From: an uncultured Paracoccaceae bacterium
GTDB taxonomy: Bacteria > Pseudomonadota > Alphaproteobacteria > Rhodobacterales > Rhodobacteraceae
Direction: 5' to 3'
DNA: 64,000 nucleotides
Assembly (NCBI GenBank): GCA_938005545.1
Contig: CALKXV010000006.1
Location: forward strand, 61,141-125,140
Made by a program: the position numbers and the translations under genes. The stretch's first letter is position 1. The number at the start of each line of letters is the position of its first letter. This document shows positions 20,086-30,793 of this stretch, piece after piece. Under the pieces are notes generated by a model. That model was not told the DNA's origin. It saw nothing but the letters and a program-made list of their open reading frames with translations, and ran no database searches.

Positions 20086-21134
20086 GATTTCTGTGGCGCT
20101 GGCTGAAACGTTTGGTTCTGGCTGGTGTTGTTATCGTTGTCTTTTTGCTGCTGCCTGTCGGCTATAACGAGCTTGTTTGCCAAAACGAGGCAAGTGACGA
20201 CGGTTATGTTTCGCTGATCACCGAGCCAGACTGGCAACGTGCGGAAAGCCGGACGCTGATGACCTATCCAGAATGGCATATTGTCCACGCCTATGATGAT
20301 TATGCGCGTGTGATTGCCACTGGCGATCCCCATGATTTCGGCTATTTGCGCGCGGTCGCCGGGTTTTGGACAGCGCTTTGTCCGCTGACCAGGGCCTCTG
20401 CCGAAATGGGCGGTATCACGAGCGATACGAAACTGACGATCTATACCATCGGCGTCAGTTTTTCCGCCGAGCTATTGGCCAAAGCGCTTTATGAAGAAAC
20501 CTTGGGTCGTGTGGCGACGATGGTGCGCGGCGAAGCTGGTCGGGCGCCTCTTGACGATCTGAGTGCCAAGCAAGCCGCTGATTACGCGTTGTTTTTACAG
20601 CAAACGCCTTGGTACAAATGGGATTTTCTACGTGACAAGGCGGATTTGGGTGCTGCGAAATCCGATCAATTGCGTGACCGGGAACGTGCGTTTGCGCTTG
20701 GTTTGGAATATACCGCCAAATCTGCATATGCAGGCGTCATAGAACAAGCCGTTGCGGGCATCGGGGCGGATCAATTGCGTTTAAGGTCGATTGTATCGGG
20801 TCTGACCGAGGATGATCTTGCCAGTTTCGAAGGGATTACGATTGTCGAAGCGCGGCCCGAAGGCATTCTGATCGAAACAGATCGATACCGCGCTTTCACT
20901 GGCATCGTTGAGGGTTTGGGCGATGCTGGCGCTGATATGGTCGAAATCGCAGGCAACGACGACATTTTATTCACCGTCACCCTTCAGGACGAAGTCCTGG
21001 AAGGTGCGCTGTATTCTTTTCCACGGCAGGGTTATGGCGATTGGCGGCATCTGGTCTTGGTCCCTGTCTCGGAATTGGCGAACCGTTTACGGTCTCTAGA
21101 GGACGGAGCGCTTGAGCATGTCCACGACTATTAA
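20082..21134 (+). CDS. Conserved membrane-anchored protein of unknown function
   Basis: 350 aa. A single N-terminal membrane anchor (LVLAGVVIVVFLLLPVGY) is followed by a soluble, probably periplasmic domain. Distinctive stretches are LMTYPEWHIVHAYDDYARV and DFGYLRAVAGFWTAL, with many aromatic residues. No catalytic motif is recognised. It overlaps the DUF4383-like gene by ATGA and the next gene by 17 nt, so it belongs to the same transcription unit as the FAD oxidoreductase. I cannot name the family. Confidence 0.7.
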   Translation: MRFLWRWLKRLVLAGVVIVVFLLLPVGYNELVCQNEASDDGYVSLITEPDWQRAESRTLMTYPEWHIVHAYDDYARVIATGDPHDFGYLRAVAGFWTALCPLTRASAEMGGITSDTKLTIYTIGVSFSAELLAKALYEETLGRVATMVRGEAGRAPLDDLSAKQAADYALFLQQTPWYKWDFLRDKADLGAAKSDQLRDRERAFALGLEYTAKSAYAGVIEQAVAGIGADQLRLRSIVSGLTEDDLASFEGITIVEARPEGILIETDRYRAFTGIVEGLGDAGADMVEIAGNDDILFTVTLQDEVLEGALYSFPRQGYGDWRHLVLVPVSELANRLRSLEDGALEHVHDY

Positions 21135-21435
21135 GCGTCTGGCATTGTTGGTGCCGGTGGTGTTGGTGCTTTGGATCGCCCTGATGGCTGTTGTCATGCG
21201 CCTTAGCGACGTGGCTCCGGGCGCTGTCATTTTGTTTCCGCGCGCGGGCCTTTTGGAAAACCTGCCCAATAATGCGCCAATCCTTGGGATGAATTCTGCG
21301 GCCTTGACGCTTGCCAACCGCCCAGGGCTCGCGCGCGACCTTTACGCCGCAGGTGCATGGCTGGTTCTTCCGGCGGGTTTAACGGGGTGTTTGCCGCTGA
21401 CATCCGCGCAACGCGCTGCTTTATTGCGTGGTTAG
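21118..21435 (+). CDS. Small membrane-anchored hypothetical protein
   Basis: 105 aa from ATG 21118, with GGAG at 21105-21108. A TTG six nt upstream is less likely. One membrane helix (ALLVPVVLVLWIALMAVVM) is followed by a short outer domain reading LFPRAGLLENLPNNAPILG and AAGAWLVLPAGLTGCLPL. It is the last gene of the four-gene cassette and overlaps the one before it by 17 nt. No family recognised. Confidence 0.65.
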   Translation: MSTTIKRLALLVPVVLVLWIALMAVVMRLSDVAPGAVILFPRAGLLENLPNNAPILGMNSAALTLANRPGLARDLYAAGAWLVLPAGLTGCLPLTSAQRAALLRG

Positions 21436-21579
21436 CCTGACCATTCGTCGAAAATCAACCTGCGTGGTGCCTTCCATCGCTCTTATAGTTGCGAAATTCG
21501 TCTTGCAAAACTTCGAGCCCCTTGGTTATCCGTCGCGCAATCGCATATAAGATGAAGCACCATCAACTTGGGGACGATT

Positions 21580-22497
21580 ATGCTTGAACTCAATGCCTCC
21601 GGAGGAGCGCCCGCGGGCGACTTGATCAAAGACAGTTCTGAAGCCGATTTTATGACCGACGTCATCGAGGCCAGCCAAACTGTTCCGATCATTGTTGATT
21701 TTTGGGCACCGTGGTGCGGGCCATGTAAGCAGTTGACGCCAGCCATTGAAAGCGCGGTTACGGATGCGGGCGGTGCCGTGAAGTTGGTCAAAATCAACGT
21801 TGATGAAAACCAAGGCATTGCAGGCCAGTTGCGTGTTCAATCCATCCCAACGGTTTATGCATTCTGGCAGGGCCAACCCATTGACGGCTTTCAAGGCGCG
21901 TTGCCGGGATCGGAAATCAAAGCCTTTATCGACAAGGTTGTGACGGCTTCTGGCGGCGCAGTGGAGGATGGCGGTTTGGATGAAGCAGTCGCATCGGCAG
22001 AACAAATGCTGGCTGACGGGGCTGCCGCAGATGCGGCACAGGTTTTTGCAGCAATCTTGCAAGAAGATGCTGCAAATGCACCTGCTTACGCCGGGTTGGT
22101 ACAAAGCTATCTGGCATTGGATCAACTGGAACAGGCCGAACAGCTATTGAAAAACACACCGGAAGACATTTCCGAAGCGCCCGAAATCGAAGCAGTTCGC
22201 GCACAGTTTGAACTGGCCAAACAAGCGGCTGATGCTGGCCCAGTGGGAGATCTTTCCGCAGCGGTCGAAGCCGATCCAAACGATCACCAGGCGCGGTTCG
22301 ATCTGGCTCAGGCGCTATATGCAAATGGCGATGCCGAAGGGGCGGTCGATACGTTGTTGGAGCTTTTCCGGCGAAATGCGAATTGGAATGATGGTGCGGC
22401 AAAAACGCAGCTTTTCACGATTTTTGATGCGCTAAAGCCCAATGACCCGATTGCTTTGGACGGACGACGGAAACTCTCATCAATTATTTTTGCCTAA
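21580..22497 (+). CDS. cnoX: Thioredoxin-TPR co-chaperone (CnoX/YbbN-like)
   Basis: 305 aa from ATG 21580. The N-terminal 120 residues form a thioredoxin domain with WAPWCGPCKQ as active site; unlike the E. coli protein, whose site lacks one cysteine, the CGPC pair is intact. The C-terminal half is a run of alanine-rich TPR helices ending in a DxxARFDLAQALYANG repeat. CnoX proteins protect unfolded substrates from oxidation and hand them to GroEL or DnaK. It is followed within 17 nt by a LON-domain gene, an arrangement that suits protein quality control. Confidence 0.88.
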   Translation: MLELNASGGAPAGDLIKDSSEADFMTDVIEASQTVPIIVDFWAPWCGPCKQLTPAIESAVTDAGGAVKLVKINVDENQGIAGQLRVQSIPTVYAFWQGQPIDGFQGALPGSEIKAFIDKVVTASGGAVEDGGLDEAVASAEQMLADGAAADAAQVFAAILQEDAANAPAYAGLVQSYLALDQLEQAEQLLKNTPEDISEAPEIEAVRAQFELAKQAADAGPVGDLSAAVEADPNDHQARFDLAQALYANGDAEGAVDTLLELFRRNANWNDGAAKTQLFTIFDALKPNDPIALDGRRKLSSIIFA

Positions 22498-22514
22498 GGC
22501 GAAGGGCGGGCTAA

Positions 22515-23165
22515 GTGCCCCTTATGATATCCGCTTCAGACCTACCCCCGACCATCCCGGTGTTTCCGCTTCCGGGTGCGCTTTTGCTTCCGCGATCACG
22601 GTTGCCACTGCATATTTTTGAACCACGCTATCTTGCGATGATTGAGGACGCGATGAAAACGTCCGAGCGATTGATCGGGATGATCCAACCACGAGAAGCC
22701 AAAGTCGAAGGTGATCCGACACTGCACATGATCGGTTGTGCCGGGCGGCTGACCGGGTTCTCTGAAACCGAAGATGGTCGCTACATGGTGACGTTGTCGG
22801 GTGCGTCTCGGTTCCGGGTCAAAAAAGAGATCGACGGATTTTCGCCGTACCGGAAATGCGATGTGTCCTGGAAAGGGTTTGAGCGCGATCTAGGCGGGTC
22901 TGAGAAAGATGCCGGGCTGGATCGCAAACGGTTCTTTCCCATGCTTCGTCAGTTTTTTGATACCGAAGAGCTGCGGACGGATTGGGAGTCGCTGGAAGAG
23001 GCCGACGATGAGTTACTGATCAATTCTTTGTCGATGCTTTGCCCTTTTGAGTCCGAAGACAAACAGGCATTGTTGGAGGCCCCATCTTTGGAAACCCGGC
23101 GCGAGACTCTGGTGACGCTGATCGAATTTGCCATGCGTGGCGGCGGAGAGGAGTTGGTGCAATGA
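22515..23165 (+). CDS. LON substrate-binding domain protein
   Basis: 216 aa. The start is GTG 22515, or ATG 22524 three codons later. It is the N-terminal domain of Lon protease standing alone: [25 protein letters not shown] is split across the first strands, with [19 protein letters not shown] behind it. No ATPase or protease domain is present. Such proteins are widespread in alphaproteobacteria and their role is undefined. The position behind CnoX suggests protein quality control. Confidence 0.88.
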   Translation: MPLMISASDLPPTIPVFPLPGALLLPRSRLPLHIFEPRYLAMIEDAMKTSERLIGMIQPREAKVEGDPTLHMIGCAGRLTGFSETEDGRYMVTLSGASRFRVKKEIDGFSPYRKCDVSWKGFERDLGGSEKDAGLDRKRFFPMLRQFFDTEELRTDWESLEEADDELLINSLSMLCPFESEDKQALLEAPSLETRRETLVTLIEFAMRGGGEELVQ

Positions 23166-23344
23166 GCAATGAACAGAAGTTCGACCGGCGCATGTTAGAG
23201 GCTTTGGTTTGCCCCGAAACCCGCGCACCTTTGAGTTACGACGCAAAAACAGGTGAGTTGGTGTCAAAGGCTGCGCATCTGGCCTATCCGATCCGCGATG
23301 GCATTCCGATCATGTTGGTGGATGAAGCGCGAAAACTGGATTAG
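23162..23344 (+). CDS. Trm112-like small protein
   Basis: 60 aa, coupled to the LON-domain gene by ATGA. The sequence [13 protein letters not shown] followed by [21 protein letters not shown] is the UPF0434/Trm112 pattern. Only one of the usual zinc cysteines remains in the first knuckle. In eukaryotes and archaea Trm112 activates methyltransferases; the bacterial role is unknown. Confidence 0.85.
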   Translation: MSNEQKFDRRMLEALVCPETRAPLSYDAKTGELVSKAAHLAYPIRDGIPIMLVDEARKLD

Positions 23345-23377
23345 GTGGTTCCGTTTTTGAGATTATTTTCAGTTAAA

Positions 23378-24595
23378 TTACAGTGACTTGCCTTGACTTA
23401 GGCGGGGAAGATCCCCGGTCAACCCTGCCGCTTCGCGGATTAGGCGGCGACGTAGTCCGGGAACTGCGTTGGTCAGGCCAAGACCAATGTCGCGAATTCC
23501 GCGCAATAGTGGATTGTCGTTGGAAAAGAGCCGGTTGAACGTATCTGTGGCGGCAGCAAGCGCTGTGGTGTCAAAGCGGCGCCAGCGTTCATACCGTTGA
23601 AGCACATCCGAACGCCCGATGTCTTCGCCCCTTCGTTTGGCATCGATCAGGATCTGCGCCAGAGCAGCGACATCTTTTAGCCCCGCGTTCAGGCCTTGGC
23701 CCGCAATCGGATGGACGACGTGCGCGGCATCCCCAACAAGAGCCGCGCGATCTGCTACGAAATTTTGCGCAATTGATAGTGTCAGCGGGTATGTAAAACG
23801 GTCGCCGGCCAAATCGATATCGCCAAGAAAAGACCCGAAACGGGGGCGTAGCTCAATCAGGTAACCTTCGTCGGTCATATTGTGGATCGCCTCGGCGCGG
23901 TCGCTTGTTTCGGTCCAAACGATTGAGGCCCGGTTGTCTGTGAGTGGTAGGATGGCAAGCGGGCCGCTTGGCATGAAAAACTGATGCGCGATGCCATCGT
24001 TTGGTTTCTCATGGGTGATGGCAGTGACAAACGCCGTTTGGCCATAATCCCATCCGATGCGTTTGACACCGGAACGCTCGGCGATGGCGCTGTTTCGTCC
24101 ATCGCAACCAATCAAAAGCCGAGCCCTACGGGTTTCGCCCGATGCGAGTGAGATGGTGACGCCCGTTGCATCCGCCACGTGACGCGTTACACGATCATCA
24201 AGTTGAGTGATGCTGCTCTCTTTCGCGGCGTCCAAAAGAGCAGGCCGCAGGTGCCGGTCTTCGACCATATAGCCCATTGGGCCTTCTTCGATTTCGGCGT
24301 GATCAAAGGCGAGCATCAAGGGCGATGTGCCTTCACCTGCGCGTCCGTCCGTAACTTTGATTTGCAGGATGGGTTGCACGTCGTTGAGCGCATCCCAGAC
24401 GCCCAGCGTTTGCAAGACGCGCATCGAAGATATCGCAAGCGCATAGCTGCGTCCGTCAAAACCTTGTGCTTTGCGTAGTTTGGGTGGTTGAGGATCGACC
24501 AGCGCGACGCGAAATCCGACCGATGCCAAGGCCAGAGCCATGGTTATGCCGTTTAATCCGCCACCTGCGATAAGTATGTCATCGTCGAAATCCAT
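23378..24595 (-). CDS. UbiH/Coq6-family FAD monooxygenase
   Basis: 405 aa from ATG 24595; the frame extends to 24802 without support. The dinucleotide fold is ILIAGGGLNGITMALALAS, the DG motif is LLIGCDGRNSAIAE, and the second FAD motif is GDAAHVVHPIAGQGLNAGL, which is diagnostic for the ubiquinone-biosynthesis hydroxylases UbiF, UbiH and UbiI. It should hydroxylate the ubiquinone ring at the inner face of the membrane. Which ring position cannot be told from the sequence. It is convergent with the Trm112-like gene and divergent from the amidase. Confidence 0.9.
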   Translation of the reverse strand: MDFDDDILIAGGGLNGITMALALASVGFRVALVDPQPPKLRKAQGFDGRSYALAISSMRVLQTLGVWDALNDVQPILQIKVTDGRAGEGTSPLMLAFDHAEIEEGPMGYMVEDRHLRPALLDAAKESSITQLDDRVTRHVADATGVTISLASGETRRARLLIGCDGRNSAIAERSGVKRIGWDYGQTAFVTAITHEKPNDGIAHQFFMPSGPLAILPLTDNRASIVWTETSDRAEAIHNMTDEGYLIELRPRFGSFLGDIDLAGDRFTYPLTLSIAQNFVADRAALVGDAAHVVHPIAGQGLNAGLKDVAALAQILIDAKRRGEDIGRSDVLQRYERWRRFDTTALAAATDTFNRLFSNDNPLLRGIRDIGLGLTNAVPGLRRRLIREAAGLTGDLPRLSQGKSL

Positions 24596-24674
24596 AGGGT
24601 GAATATGGCGGCGCGGGCAGCATTGTCCATGCGATGAGCTGACGCTACCCTTTGTGGCAACGAAAGGGTTTGAA

Positions 24675-25997
24675 ATGCGCGATTGGTTAACTTGGACCGC
24701 AGCCGACTTGGGGCGCGGAATCGAAGCCGGTGAAATTGATCCGGTTGCTTTGACGGAAACATACCTCGACGCGATTTCGACACATCCGTACGCCGAGCGC
24801 ATCTATACACATGTAACGGGGGATAGGGCGCGAAGAGAGGCATCTGCTGCAACGGCGAGGGCGAAGGCCGGCCAGCGATTGTCACTTTTGGATGGCGTAC
24901 CGATTTCCTGGAAAGATCTATACGACACCGCAGGTGATCCAACCGAATCCGGGACATTGATGTTGAAGGGTCGCGTACCGGATAGGGATGCAAAAGTGGT
25001 TCAGAACGCAGGTGCTGCGGGCCTTGTTTGCTTGGGAAAAACGCATCAAACCGAGTTTGCGTTTTCGGGCCTTGGGTTGAACCCGATGACGCAATCTCCA
25101 CCTTGCGTGAACGATCATGATGCTGTGGCCGGGGGGTCGTCTTCCGGGGCTGCGGCTTCGGTTGCCTTTGGCTTGGCGGCGGCAGGGATCGGTTCGGATA
25201 CGGGTGGGTCGGTGCGTATTCCATCGGTTTGGAACGATTTGGTGGGGCTGAAAACTGTGTCGGGGCGTTTGTCGCTGGACGGGGTCGTTCCCTTGTGCGC
25301 GCGGTTCGACACCGTTGGGCCTTTGGTGCGATCCGTTGAAGACGCGACGCTTCTGCTGGCAGCTCTTGAGGGGAGAACTCCGATTGACGTTGCAAAACTT
25401 TCGCTTGACGGCGCGCATTTTGCCGTGCTGAGATCAACACCTTTTAATGGGATCGAAGATGCTCCTCGCGTTGCATTCGAAAACGCCGTTGAACGCTTGA
25501 AGTCCGCCGGAGCGACGTTCACCGACATCGACATACCGGAGGTTGAAGAAGCAATCACAATTGGCGCCACGCTTTTCCCGGCTGAAGCCTATGGCACATG
25601 GCGTGATGAAATCGAAGCGGGGCAGGATAAGATGTATCCGCCTGTGCGTGAACGGTTTTTACTTGGGAAATCGATATTAGCTTCGGATTTTGTCGCCGGT
25701 TGGCAGCGGTTAGAAGTTTTGCGTGGCGTTTACCGCGAAAAAACCATCAATTTCGATGTTGTTGTTCTGCCAAGCGCGCCGTTGCAGCCGCCAAACATGG
25801 CCGCGCTTTTGGCGGATGACGTCTATTTCACTCAAAAGAACCTGATGGCTTTACAGAATACGCGGATCGCGAATTTGATGGGGCTCGCAGCTCTGGCACT
25901 GCCAACAGGCGTGCCATCTTGCGGGATCATGCTGCAAAGCACATGCGAAGAAGATCTGTTGCCATGGGGTATGGTCGTCGAGGCGGCATTGGCCTGA
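24675..25997 (+). CDS. Amidase-signature family hydrolase
   Basis: 440 aa from ATG 24675, with GAAAGGG 6 nt upstream; GTG 24654 is a weaker choice. The Lys-Ser-Ser triad is visible: lysine in GVPISWKDLYDTAG, the cis-serine in GGSSSGAAASVAFGLA and the nucleophile in GSDTGGSVRIPSVW. It is cytoplasmic with no signal peptide. It is not part of a gatCAB operon and is shorter than GatA, so a carboxamide-degrading enzyme is more likely than tRNA amidation. The substrate is unknown. Confidence 0.88.
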   Translation: MRDWLTWTAADLGRGIEAGEIDPVALTETYLDAISTHPYAERIYTHVTGDRARREASAATARAKAGQRLSLLDGVPISWKDLYDTAGDPTESGTLMLKGRVPDRDAKVVQNAGAAGLVCLGKTHQTEFAFSGLGLNPMTQSPPCVNDHDAVAGGSSSGAAASVAFGLAAAGIGSDTGGSVRIPSVWNDLVGLKTVSGRLSLDGVVPLCARFDTVGPLVRSVEDATLLLAALEGRTPIDVAKLSLDGAHFAVLRSTPFNGIEDAPRVAFENAVERLKSAGATFTDIDIPEVEEAITIGATLFPAEAYGTWRDEIEAGQDKMYPPVRERFLLGKSILASDFVAGWQRLEVLRGVYREKTINFDVVVLPSAPLQPPNMAALLADDVYFTQKNLMALQNTRIANLMGLAALALPTGVPSCGIMLQSTCEEDLLPWGMVVEAALA

Positions 25998-26123
25998 CGC
26001 GATTTAAAAGCCACAAATCATGCGAAAGCCCGTGAAGACTTTGCGTTTAGGCATGGACCCAAGAGGCGCGGCTGGCTATTCTTGTTTCAAACGGGGCGAA
26101 ATGACTCCGAACTTGAGGCAGAG

Positions 26124-27302
26124 ATGGAATTTCCCGAGCGGTTTTCGAACCTTCCGGAATACACGTGGCCGCGTATGCGTGCCTTGTTGGATCCGCATAC
26201 CCCTGGGGGTGAGGTTGTCAATTTAACGATTGGCGAGCCCAATCATGCGTTCCCGGATTTTCTGGCCCGCAAGATCGACGAACGTGTAGCCTCTTTTGGC
26301 GACTATCCGAACAACTATGGCACGCCTGAATTGTTGGGCGCGATCGCCGGTTGGATCCAGCGGCGCTATGGCGTGGCGATGGCCGAAGACCAGATCATGG
26401 CGTTGAACGGCACGCGCGAAGGACTGTTTTCGGCGGCCATTGCCCTATCACCAGAAACGAAGAATGGCGCGCGCACGCGCATTTTGCTGCCGAACCCATT
26501 TTATCCCGTTTACATGATCGCCGCGCTGTCTGCCGGGGCCGATCCGCTTTACATGGCCGCCACCGCCGACACCGGGCATTTGCCCGATCTGGATGCGTTG
26601 GATGCCGAAACGTTGGATCGCACGACGATCTTTTACCTTTGTTCGCCGTCCAATCCGCAAGGGGCGGTTGCTTCGCGCGAGTATTGGAAGCGTTTGTTGG
26701 ATTTGGCCGAACAGCATGATTTCATCATTTTTTCGGACGAATGCTATTCCGAGATTTGGCGCGATACACCACCCATCGGTGGTCTTGAGATGGTACAGGA
26801 ATTCGGCCCAGATCCCGAACGCGTCTTCATTTTCCATTCGCTGTCCAAGCGTTCAAACCTGCCGGGGTTCCGGTCTGGTTTCGTGGCCGGTGGCAAAAAA
26901 GGAATGGCGGAAATTCGTCAGTTGCGTGCCTATGCGGGCGCACCATTGCCGGGGCCATTGCAACACGCGTCGATCTCCGTTTGGGAAGACGAAGCCCATG
27001 TCGATGCCAGTCGTGAGCGGTATCGCGACAAATTTGACATCGCCGATCGCATCTTGGGCAGCGTTCCTGGCTATGCGTCGCCTCCTGCCGGATTTTTTCT
27101 GTGGTTGCCGGTGGCTGATGGCGCGGATGCGGCCCTGAAAGTATGGCGCGAAACCGGTGTGCGGGTGTTGCCCGGTGCGTACCTTGCCCGCGATGTTGAC
27201 GGCGTGAACCCCGGCACGGGCTATATCCGAGTGGCGCTCGTCGCCGACGAACCAGAACTTGAACGGGGTCTCACCGAACTCCGCGACTGTATTTACACGT
27301 AA
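26124..27302 (+). CDS. PLP aminotransferase class I/II, DapC-like
   Basis: 392 aa from ATG 26124 with GAGG at 26115-26118. Fold-type I motifs: [14 protein letters not shown] at the N-terminus, [11 protein letters not shown] for the PLP-binding Asn, [10 protein letters not shown] with the Asp-Tyr pair, and the Schiff-base lysine in [17 protein letters not shown]. The combination GEPNH and SKRSNLPG is typical of the N-succinyldiaminopimelate aminotransferase group of proteobacteria, so a role in lysine and peptidoglycan precursor synthesis is likely. Other branched or aromatic amino-acid transaminases cannot be excluded. ftsK follows after 11 nt. Confidence 0.85.
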   Translation: MEFPERFSNLPEYTWPRMRALLDPHTPGGEVVNLTIGEPNHAFPDFLARKIDERVASFGDYPNNYGTPELLGAIAGWIQRRYGVAMAEDQIMALNGTREGLFSAAIALSPETKNGARTRILLPNPFYPVYMIAALSAGADPLYMAATADTGHLPDLDALDAETLDRTTIFYLCSPSNPQGAVASREYWKRLLDLAEQHDFIIFSDECYSEIWRDTPPIGGLEMVQEFGPDPERVFIFHSLSKRSNLPGFRSGFVAGGKKGMAEIRQLRAYAGAPLPGPLQHASISVWEDEAHVDASRERYRDKFDIADRILGSVPGYASPPAGFFLWLPVADGADAALKVWRETGVRVLPGAYLARDVDGVNPGTGYIRVALVADEPELERGLTELRDCIYT

Positions 27303-27313
27303 GGAAACGACGT

Positions 27314-30043
27314 ATGGCGTATCAGGCAAGACACCGCGATCCCCTTTTCGACAGCGACACGCAGGCGATTATCGAGCGCCGCGGAAAAGAGCTGATCGGG
27401 ATGGTTTTGATTGGGCTGGCGTTGGTGATTGCATTGGCGCTTGGATCGTATTCGCCTGACGATCCAAACTGGTTATCGGCCACAGACACGCCCGCGCGAA
27501 ACCTATTGGGCCCGCTTGGCGCAGCTTTCGCATCGCCAATCTATGTCATTGCTGGCTTTGGTGGCTGGGCGATGGCGTTGGTGCTGGCCGTTTGGGGCTT
27601 TCGGTTCATGTTCCATTATGGCGAAGACAGCGTTCTACAGCGGATGATCTTTGCGCCGATCGCCGTCGCGATGGTGTCAGTTTATTTTTCAACCCATGTT
27701 CCGGGTGCCAACTGGAGCCATTCGTTCGGGCTTGGCGGTTTGTTCGGCGATACCATCCTTGGGGCGGTTCTGGGGGTCATGCCTGTGTCGCCGGGTGTTG
27801 GTTTAAAAGTTGTGTCGCTGGTTTTGTTCTTTGGGTCGATTGGAATGATGGCCTTTGCACTTGGCTTTGATCGTGAGGAACTGTGGTTCTATGCCCGATA
27901 CCTGACCGGTGGATTGATCCTTATCTATCACACAGTTCTGAAACTGATGGGCCGGGGTGCCGTTGGAAGTTGGCAGGCAGCGGCGCGAATGCGTGCAGCA
28001 TCAGCAGACCGCGCGACGGCTCAGCCTGAAGAAGACGTCAGCGCAGCGGTTCTACGCGCAACCCGCGCCTATCGCGACGAACCGCAAAAAAGCAAGCTCC
28101 GCGATCTTATGCCATCGCTTCTAAAGCGTGCAGAACCTGAAGCGGTTGCCGATGAATTCGATGCACCTGAAAACGACCGGATTACCGCGCGCATTGCAGA
28201 CGCAGTAAAAGACCGCGTTCGCCGTCCTCAGATGATCGCACGTGAAGAACCGCCCGTTGAACGTGACGGCAATGCGACGCCGTCGGTTTCCATGCTGAAC
28301 GAGTACGGCGAGATTGCGGAATTGAATGCGCTTGATGAACAGTTCGCCGCTTCGGAACATGATCTTTTGAATCCCGTTCAGGCCGAAGCCGCAACGGGTT
28401 TCACGACGAACCGCGTGGTTACGCCAGAAGCGAAAGCCAAGGTGCAGCACACCGCCAAAAAGGCCGCGCCGTCGCGTCGGGCCAAAGCCGAAGCGCAGCC
28501 TTCCTTGCCATTTAATGAAAGCCGCGACGAATTCGAAATTCCAGCGCTTGGGTTGCTGACCGATCCATCGACCATTGAACGGCACCATTTGTCAGACGTC
28601 GCTTTGGAAGAAAACGCGCGCATGTTGGAAAGCGTTTTGGACGATTATGGTGTCAAAGGCGAAATCGTAAGCGTTCGACCGGGGCCCGTCGTAACCATGT
28701 ACGAACTGGAACCCGCCCCCGGCCTAAAAGCCAGCCGCGTGATTGGTTTGGCCGACGATATCGCGCGATCCATGTCCGCATTGTCGGCGCGTGTGTCTAC
28801 TGTGCCCGGCCGCTCGGTCATCGGGATCGAACTGCCAAACGAAAAGCGCGAGATGGTGGTTTTGCGCGAAATGCTGGCCGCTCGGGACTATGGCGATGGC
28901 AATCAACGTCTGCCGTTGGCCTTAGGGAAAAACATCGGCGGTGATCCGGTCGTCGCGAACTTGGCCAAGATGCCCCACCTATTGATCGCGGGTACGACGG
29001 GTTCGGGTAAATCTGTGGCGATCAACACAATGATCCTGTCGCTGCTTTACAAACTGACGCCGGAAGAATGCCGGATGATCATGATCGATCCGAAGATGCT
29101 GGAACTGAGCGTCTATGACGGTATTCCGCACTTGTTGTCGCCTGTTGTGACTGATCCGAAAAAAGCCGTCGTCGCCTTGAAATGGGTCGTCGGTGAAATG
29201 GAAGATCGGTATCGCAAGATGTCCAAGATGGGCGTGCGTAACATCGAAGGTCACAATGGCCGGGTAAAAGACGCGTTGGCCAAGAACGAAATGTTCAGCC
29301 GGACTGTGCAAACAGGTTTTGACGATGAGACCGGCGAGCCTATTTTTGAAACCGAAGAGTTCGCCCCAGAAGCCTTGCCTTACATCGTTGTGATCGTCGA
29401 TGAGATGGCCGATTTGATGATGGTTGCCGGTAAAGAGATCGAAGCCTGTATCCAGCGCCTTGCACAAATGGCGCGGGCGTCCGGTATCCATCTGATCATG
29501 GCAACCCAACGACCGTCGGTGGATGTGATCACCGGCACGATCAAAGCGAACTTCCCAACCCGGATTTCGTTTCAGGTGACGTCCAAGGTCGACAGTCGTA
29601 CGATCCTTGGCGAAATGGGTGCCGAGCAACTTTTGGGCCAAGGCGATATGCTTTACATGGCGGGTGGTGGCAAGGTAACCCGCGTCCATGGTCCTTTTGT
29701 GTCAGACGAAGAGGTCGAAGAAGTCGTCAGCCACCTGAAAAGCTTTGGTACGCCTGAATACGTCAACAGCGTTGTTGAAGGCTCGGACGACGATACTGCA
29801 TCCGACATTGATATGGTGCTGGGTCTCGGCGGAAATACCGATGGCGAAGATGCGCTTTATGATCAAGCCGTTGGCATTGTGATCAAAGACCGAAAGTGTT
29901 CGACGTCTTACATTCAGCGCAAGCTTGCCATTGGGTACAACAAAGCCGCGCGTCTTGTAGAACAGATGGAAGACAACGGACTTGTGAGCTCGGCCAACCA
30001 TGTCGGCAAGCGCGAAATTCTGATCCCGGAACAGGCCGGATAG
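27314..30043 (+). CDS. ftsK: DNA translocase FtsK
   Basis: 909 aa. The N-terminal ~200 residues hold four to five membrane helices anchoring the protein at the septum. An acidic and alanine-rich linker (about 210-420) follows, then the alpha domain and the RecA-like motor with Walker [16 protein letters not shown] and Walker [15 protein letters not shown]. The C-terminal gamma domain ([20 protein letters not shown]...) is the winged helix that reads KOPS sequences and activates XerCD. It moves chromosome ends to the dif site during division. Confidence 0.97.
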   Translation: MAYQARHRDPLFDSDTQAIIERRGKELIGMVLIGLALVIALALGSYSPDDPNWLSATDTPARNLLGPLGAAFASPIYVIAGFGGWAMALVLAVWGFRFMFHYGEDSVLQRMIFAPIAVAMVSVYFSTHVPGANWSHSFGLGGLFGDTILGAVLGVMPVSPGVGLKVVSLVLFFGSIGMMAFALGFDREELWFYARYLTGGLILIYHTVLKLMGRGAVGSWQAAARMRAASADRATAQPEEDVSAAVLRATRAYRDEPQKSKLRDLMPSLLKRAEPEAVADEFDAPENDRITARIADAVKDRVRRPQMIAREEPPVERDGNATPSVSMLNEYGEIAELNALDEQFAASEHDLLNPVQAEAATGFTTNRVVTPEAKAKVQHTAKKAAPSRRAKAEAQPSLPFNESRDEFEIPALGLLTDPSTIERHHLSDVALEENARMLESVLDDYGVKGEIVSVRPGPVVTMYELEPAPGLKASRVIGLADDIARSMSALSARVSTVPGRSVIGIELPNEKREMVVLREMLAARDYGDGNQRLPLALGKNIGGDPVVANLAKMPHLLIAGTTGSGKSVAINTMILSLLYKLTPEECRMIMIDPKMLELSVYDGIPHLLSPVVTDPKKAVVALKWVVGEMEDRYRKMSKMGVRNIEGHNGRVKDALAKNEMFSRTVQTGFDDETGEPIFETEEFAPEALPYIVVIVDEMADLMMVAGKEIEACIQRLAQMARASGIHLIMATQRPSVDVITGTIKANFPTRISFQVTSKVDSRTILGEMGAEQLLGQGDMLYMAGGGKVTRVHGPFVSDEEVEEVVSHLKSFGTPEYVNSVVEGSDDDTASDIDMVLGLGGNTDGEDALYDQAVGIVIKDRKCSTSYIQRKLAIGYNKAARLVEQMEDNGLVSSANHVGKREILIPEQAG

Positions 30044-30181
30044 TTGATGGTCTCATATCGCCAGTGATGGCCGCACGCGCTGCACTTGGGTAAGCGTTGG
30101 CATGCCGATGATATGGCCTATCACTAGAAAATCAGGCAACCATCGCTATATCTTGTGTATGAACTCAGGGACCATAATGTG

Positions 30182-30790
30182 ATGCATCGTCGAACTTTCA
30201 TTGCGCTTGCCAGCGCCTGTGCCGCGGCACCGGCAACGGCTGCCAGTAAGTTGAGTTTAAATGACATTTCAGGTTATCTGAATGCCATTACCACAGCAAA
30301 AACGGGTTTCACCCAAGTCAACGATGACGGCACTCTGTCCACCGGCACTTTGTTTATTCGCCGTCCGGGCAGAATTCGGTTTGAATACAACCCGCCCGAG
30401 GAATTGTTGGTAATTGCAGGTGGCGGGCAAGTTGGTATTTTCGATGGTAAGTCAAATCTGCAAAACGCCGAGCGTTACCCCCTTCGACGTACACCGCTGA
30501 GCTTGATCCTAGAGAAAAATGTCGATCTTGCGCGTCGCAACATGGTGGTTGGGCATGATTTTGACGGCACTGCCACTGTAGTCACGGCCCAAGATCCCGA
30601 ACACCCGGAATATGGGCGCCTGCAGCTCAAATTTACGGAAGGGCCCGTTGAGCTGCGCCAATGGATTGTCACCGACGGACAGGGGTCAAAAACCACTGTG
30701 GTTCTTGGTGAACTTGATCGGCCGGGCGCATTGTCGAGTGCGCTTTTCAGCATCGAAAATGAAGAGCGTTTGCGTGGCCGCAACAAATAG
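30182..30790 (+). CDS. lolA: Outer-membrane lipoprotein carrier LolA
   Basis: 202 aa from ATG 30182, with a signal peptide (RRTFIALASACAAAPATAA) cleaved near residue 20. The LolA barrel signature is TGFTQVNDDGTLSTGTLFIRR, followed by PGRIRFEYNPPEELLVIA and the RYPLRRTPLSLIL helix. It ferries lipoproteins from LolCDE to LolB across the periplasm. It is transcribed alone, 138 nt after ftsK, in an ftsK-lolA order common in alphaproteobacteria. Confidence 0.93.
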   Translation: MHRRTFIALASACAAAPATAASKLSLNDISGYLNAITTAKTGFTQVNDDGTLSTGTLFIRRPGRIRFEYNPPEELLVIAGGGQVGIFDGKSNLQNAERYPLRRTPLSLILEKNVDLARRNMVVGHDFDGTATVVTAQDPEHPEYGRLQLKFTEGPVELRQWIVTDGQGSKTTVVLGELDRPGALSSALFSIENEERLRGRNK

Positions 30791-30793
30791 GGG

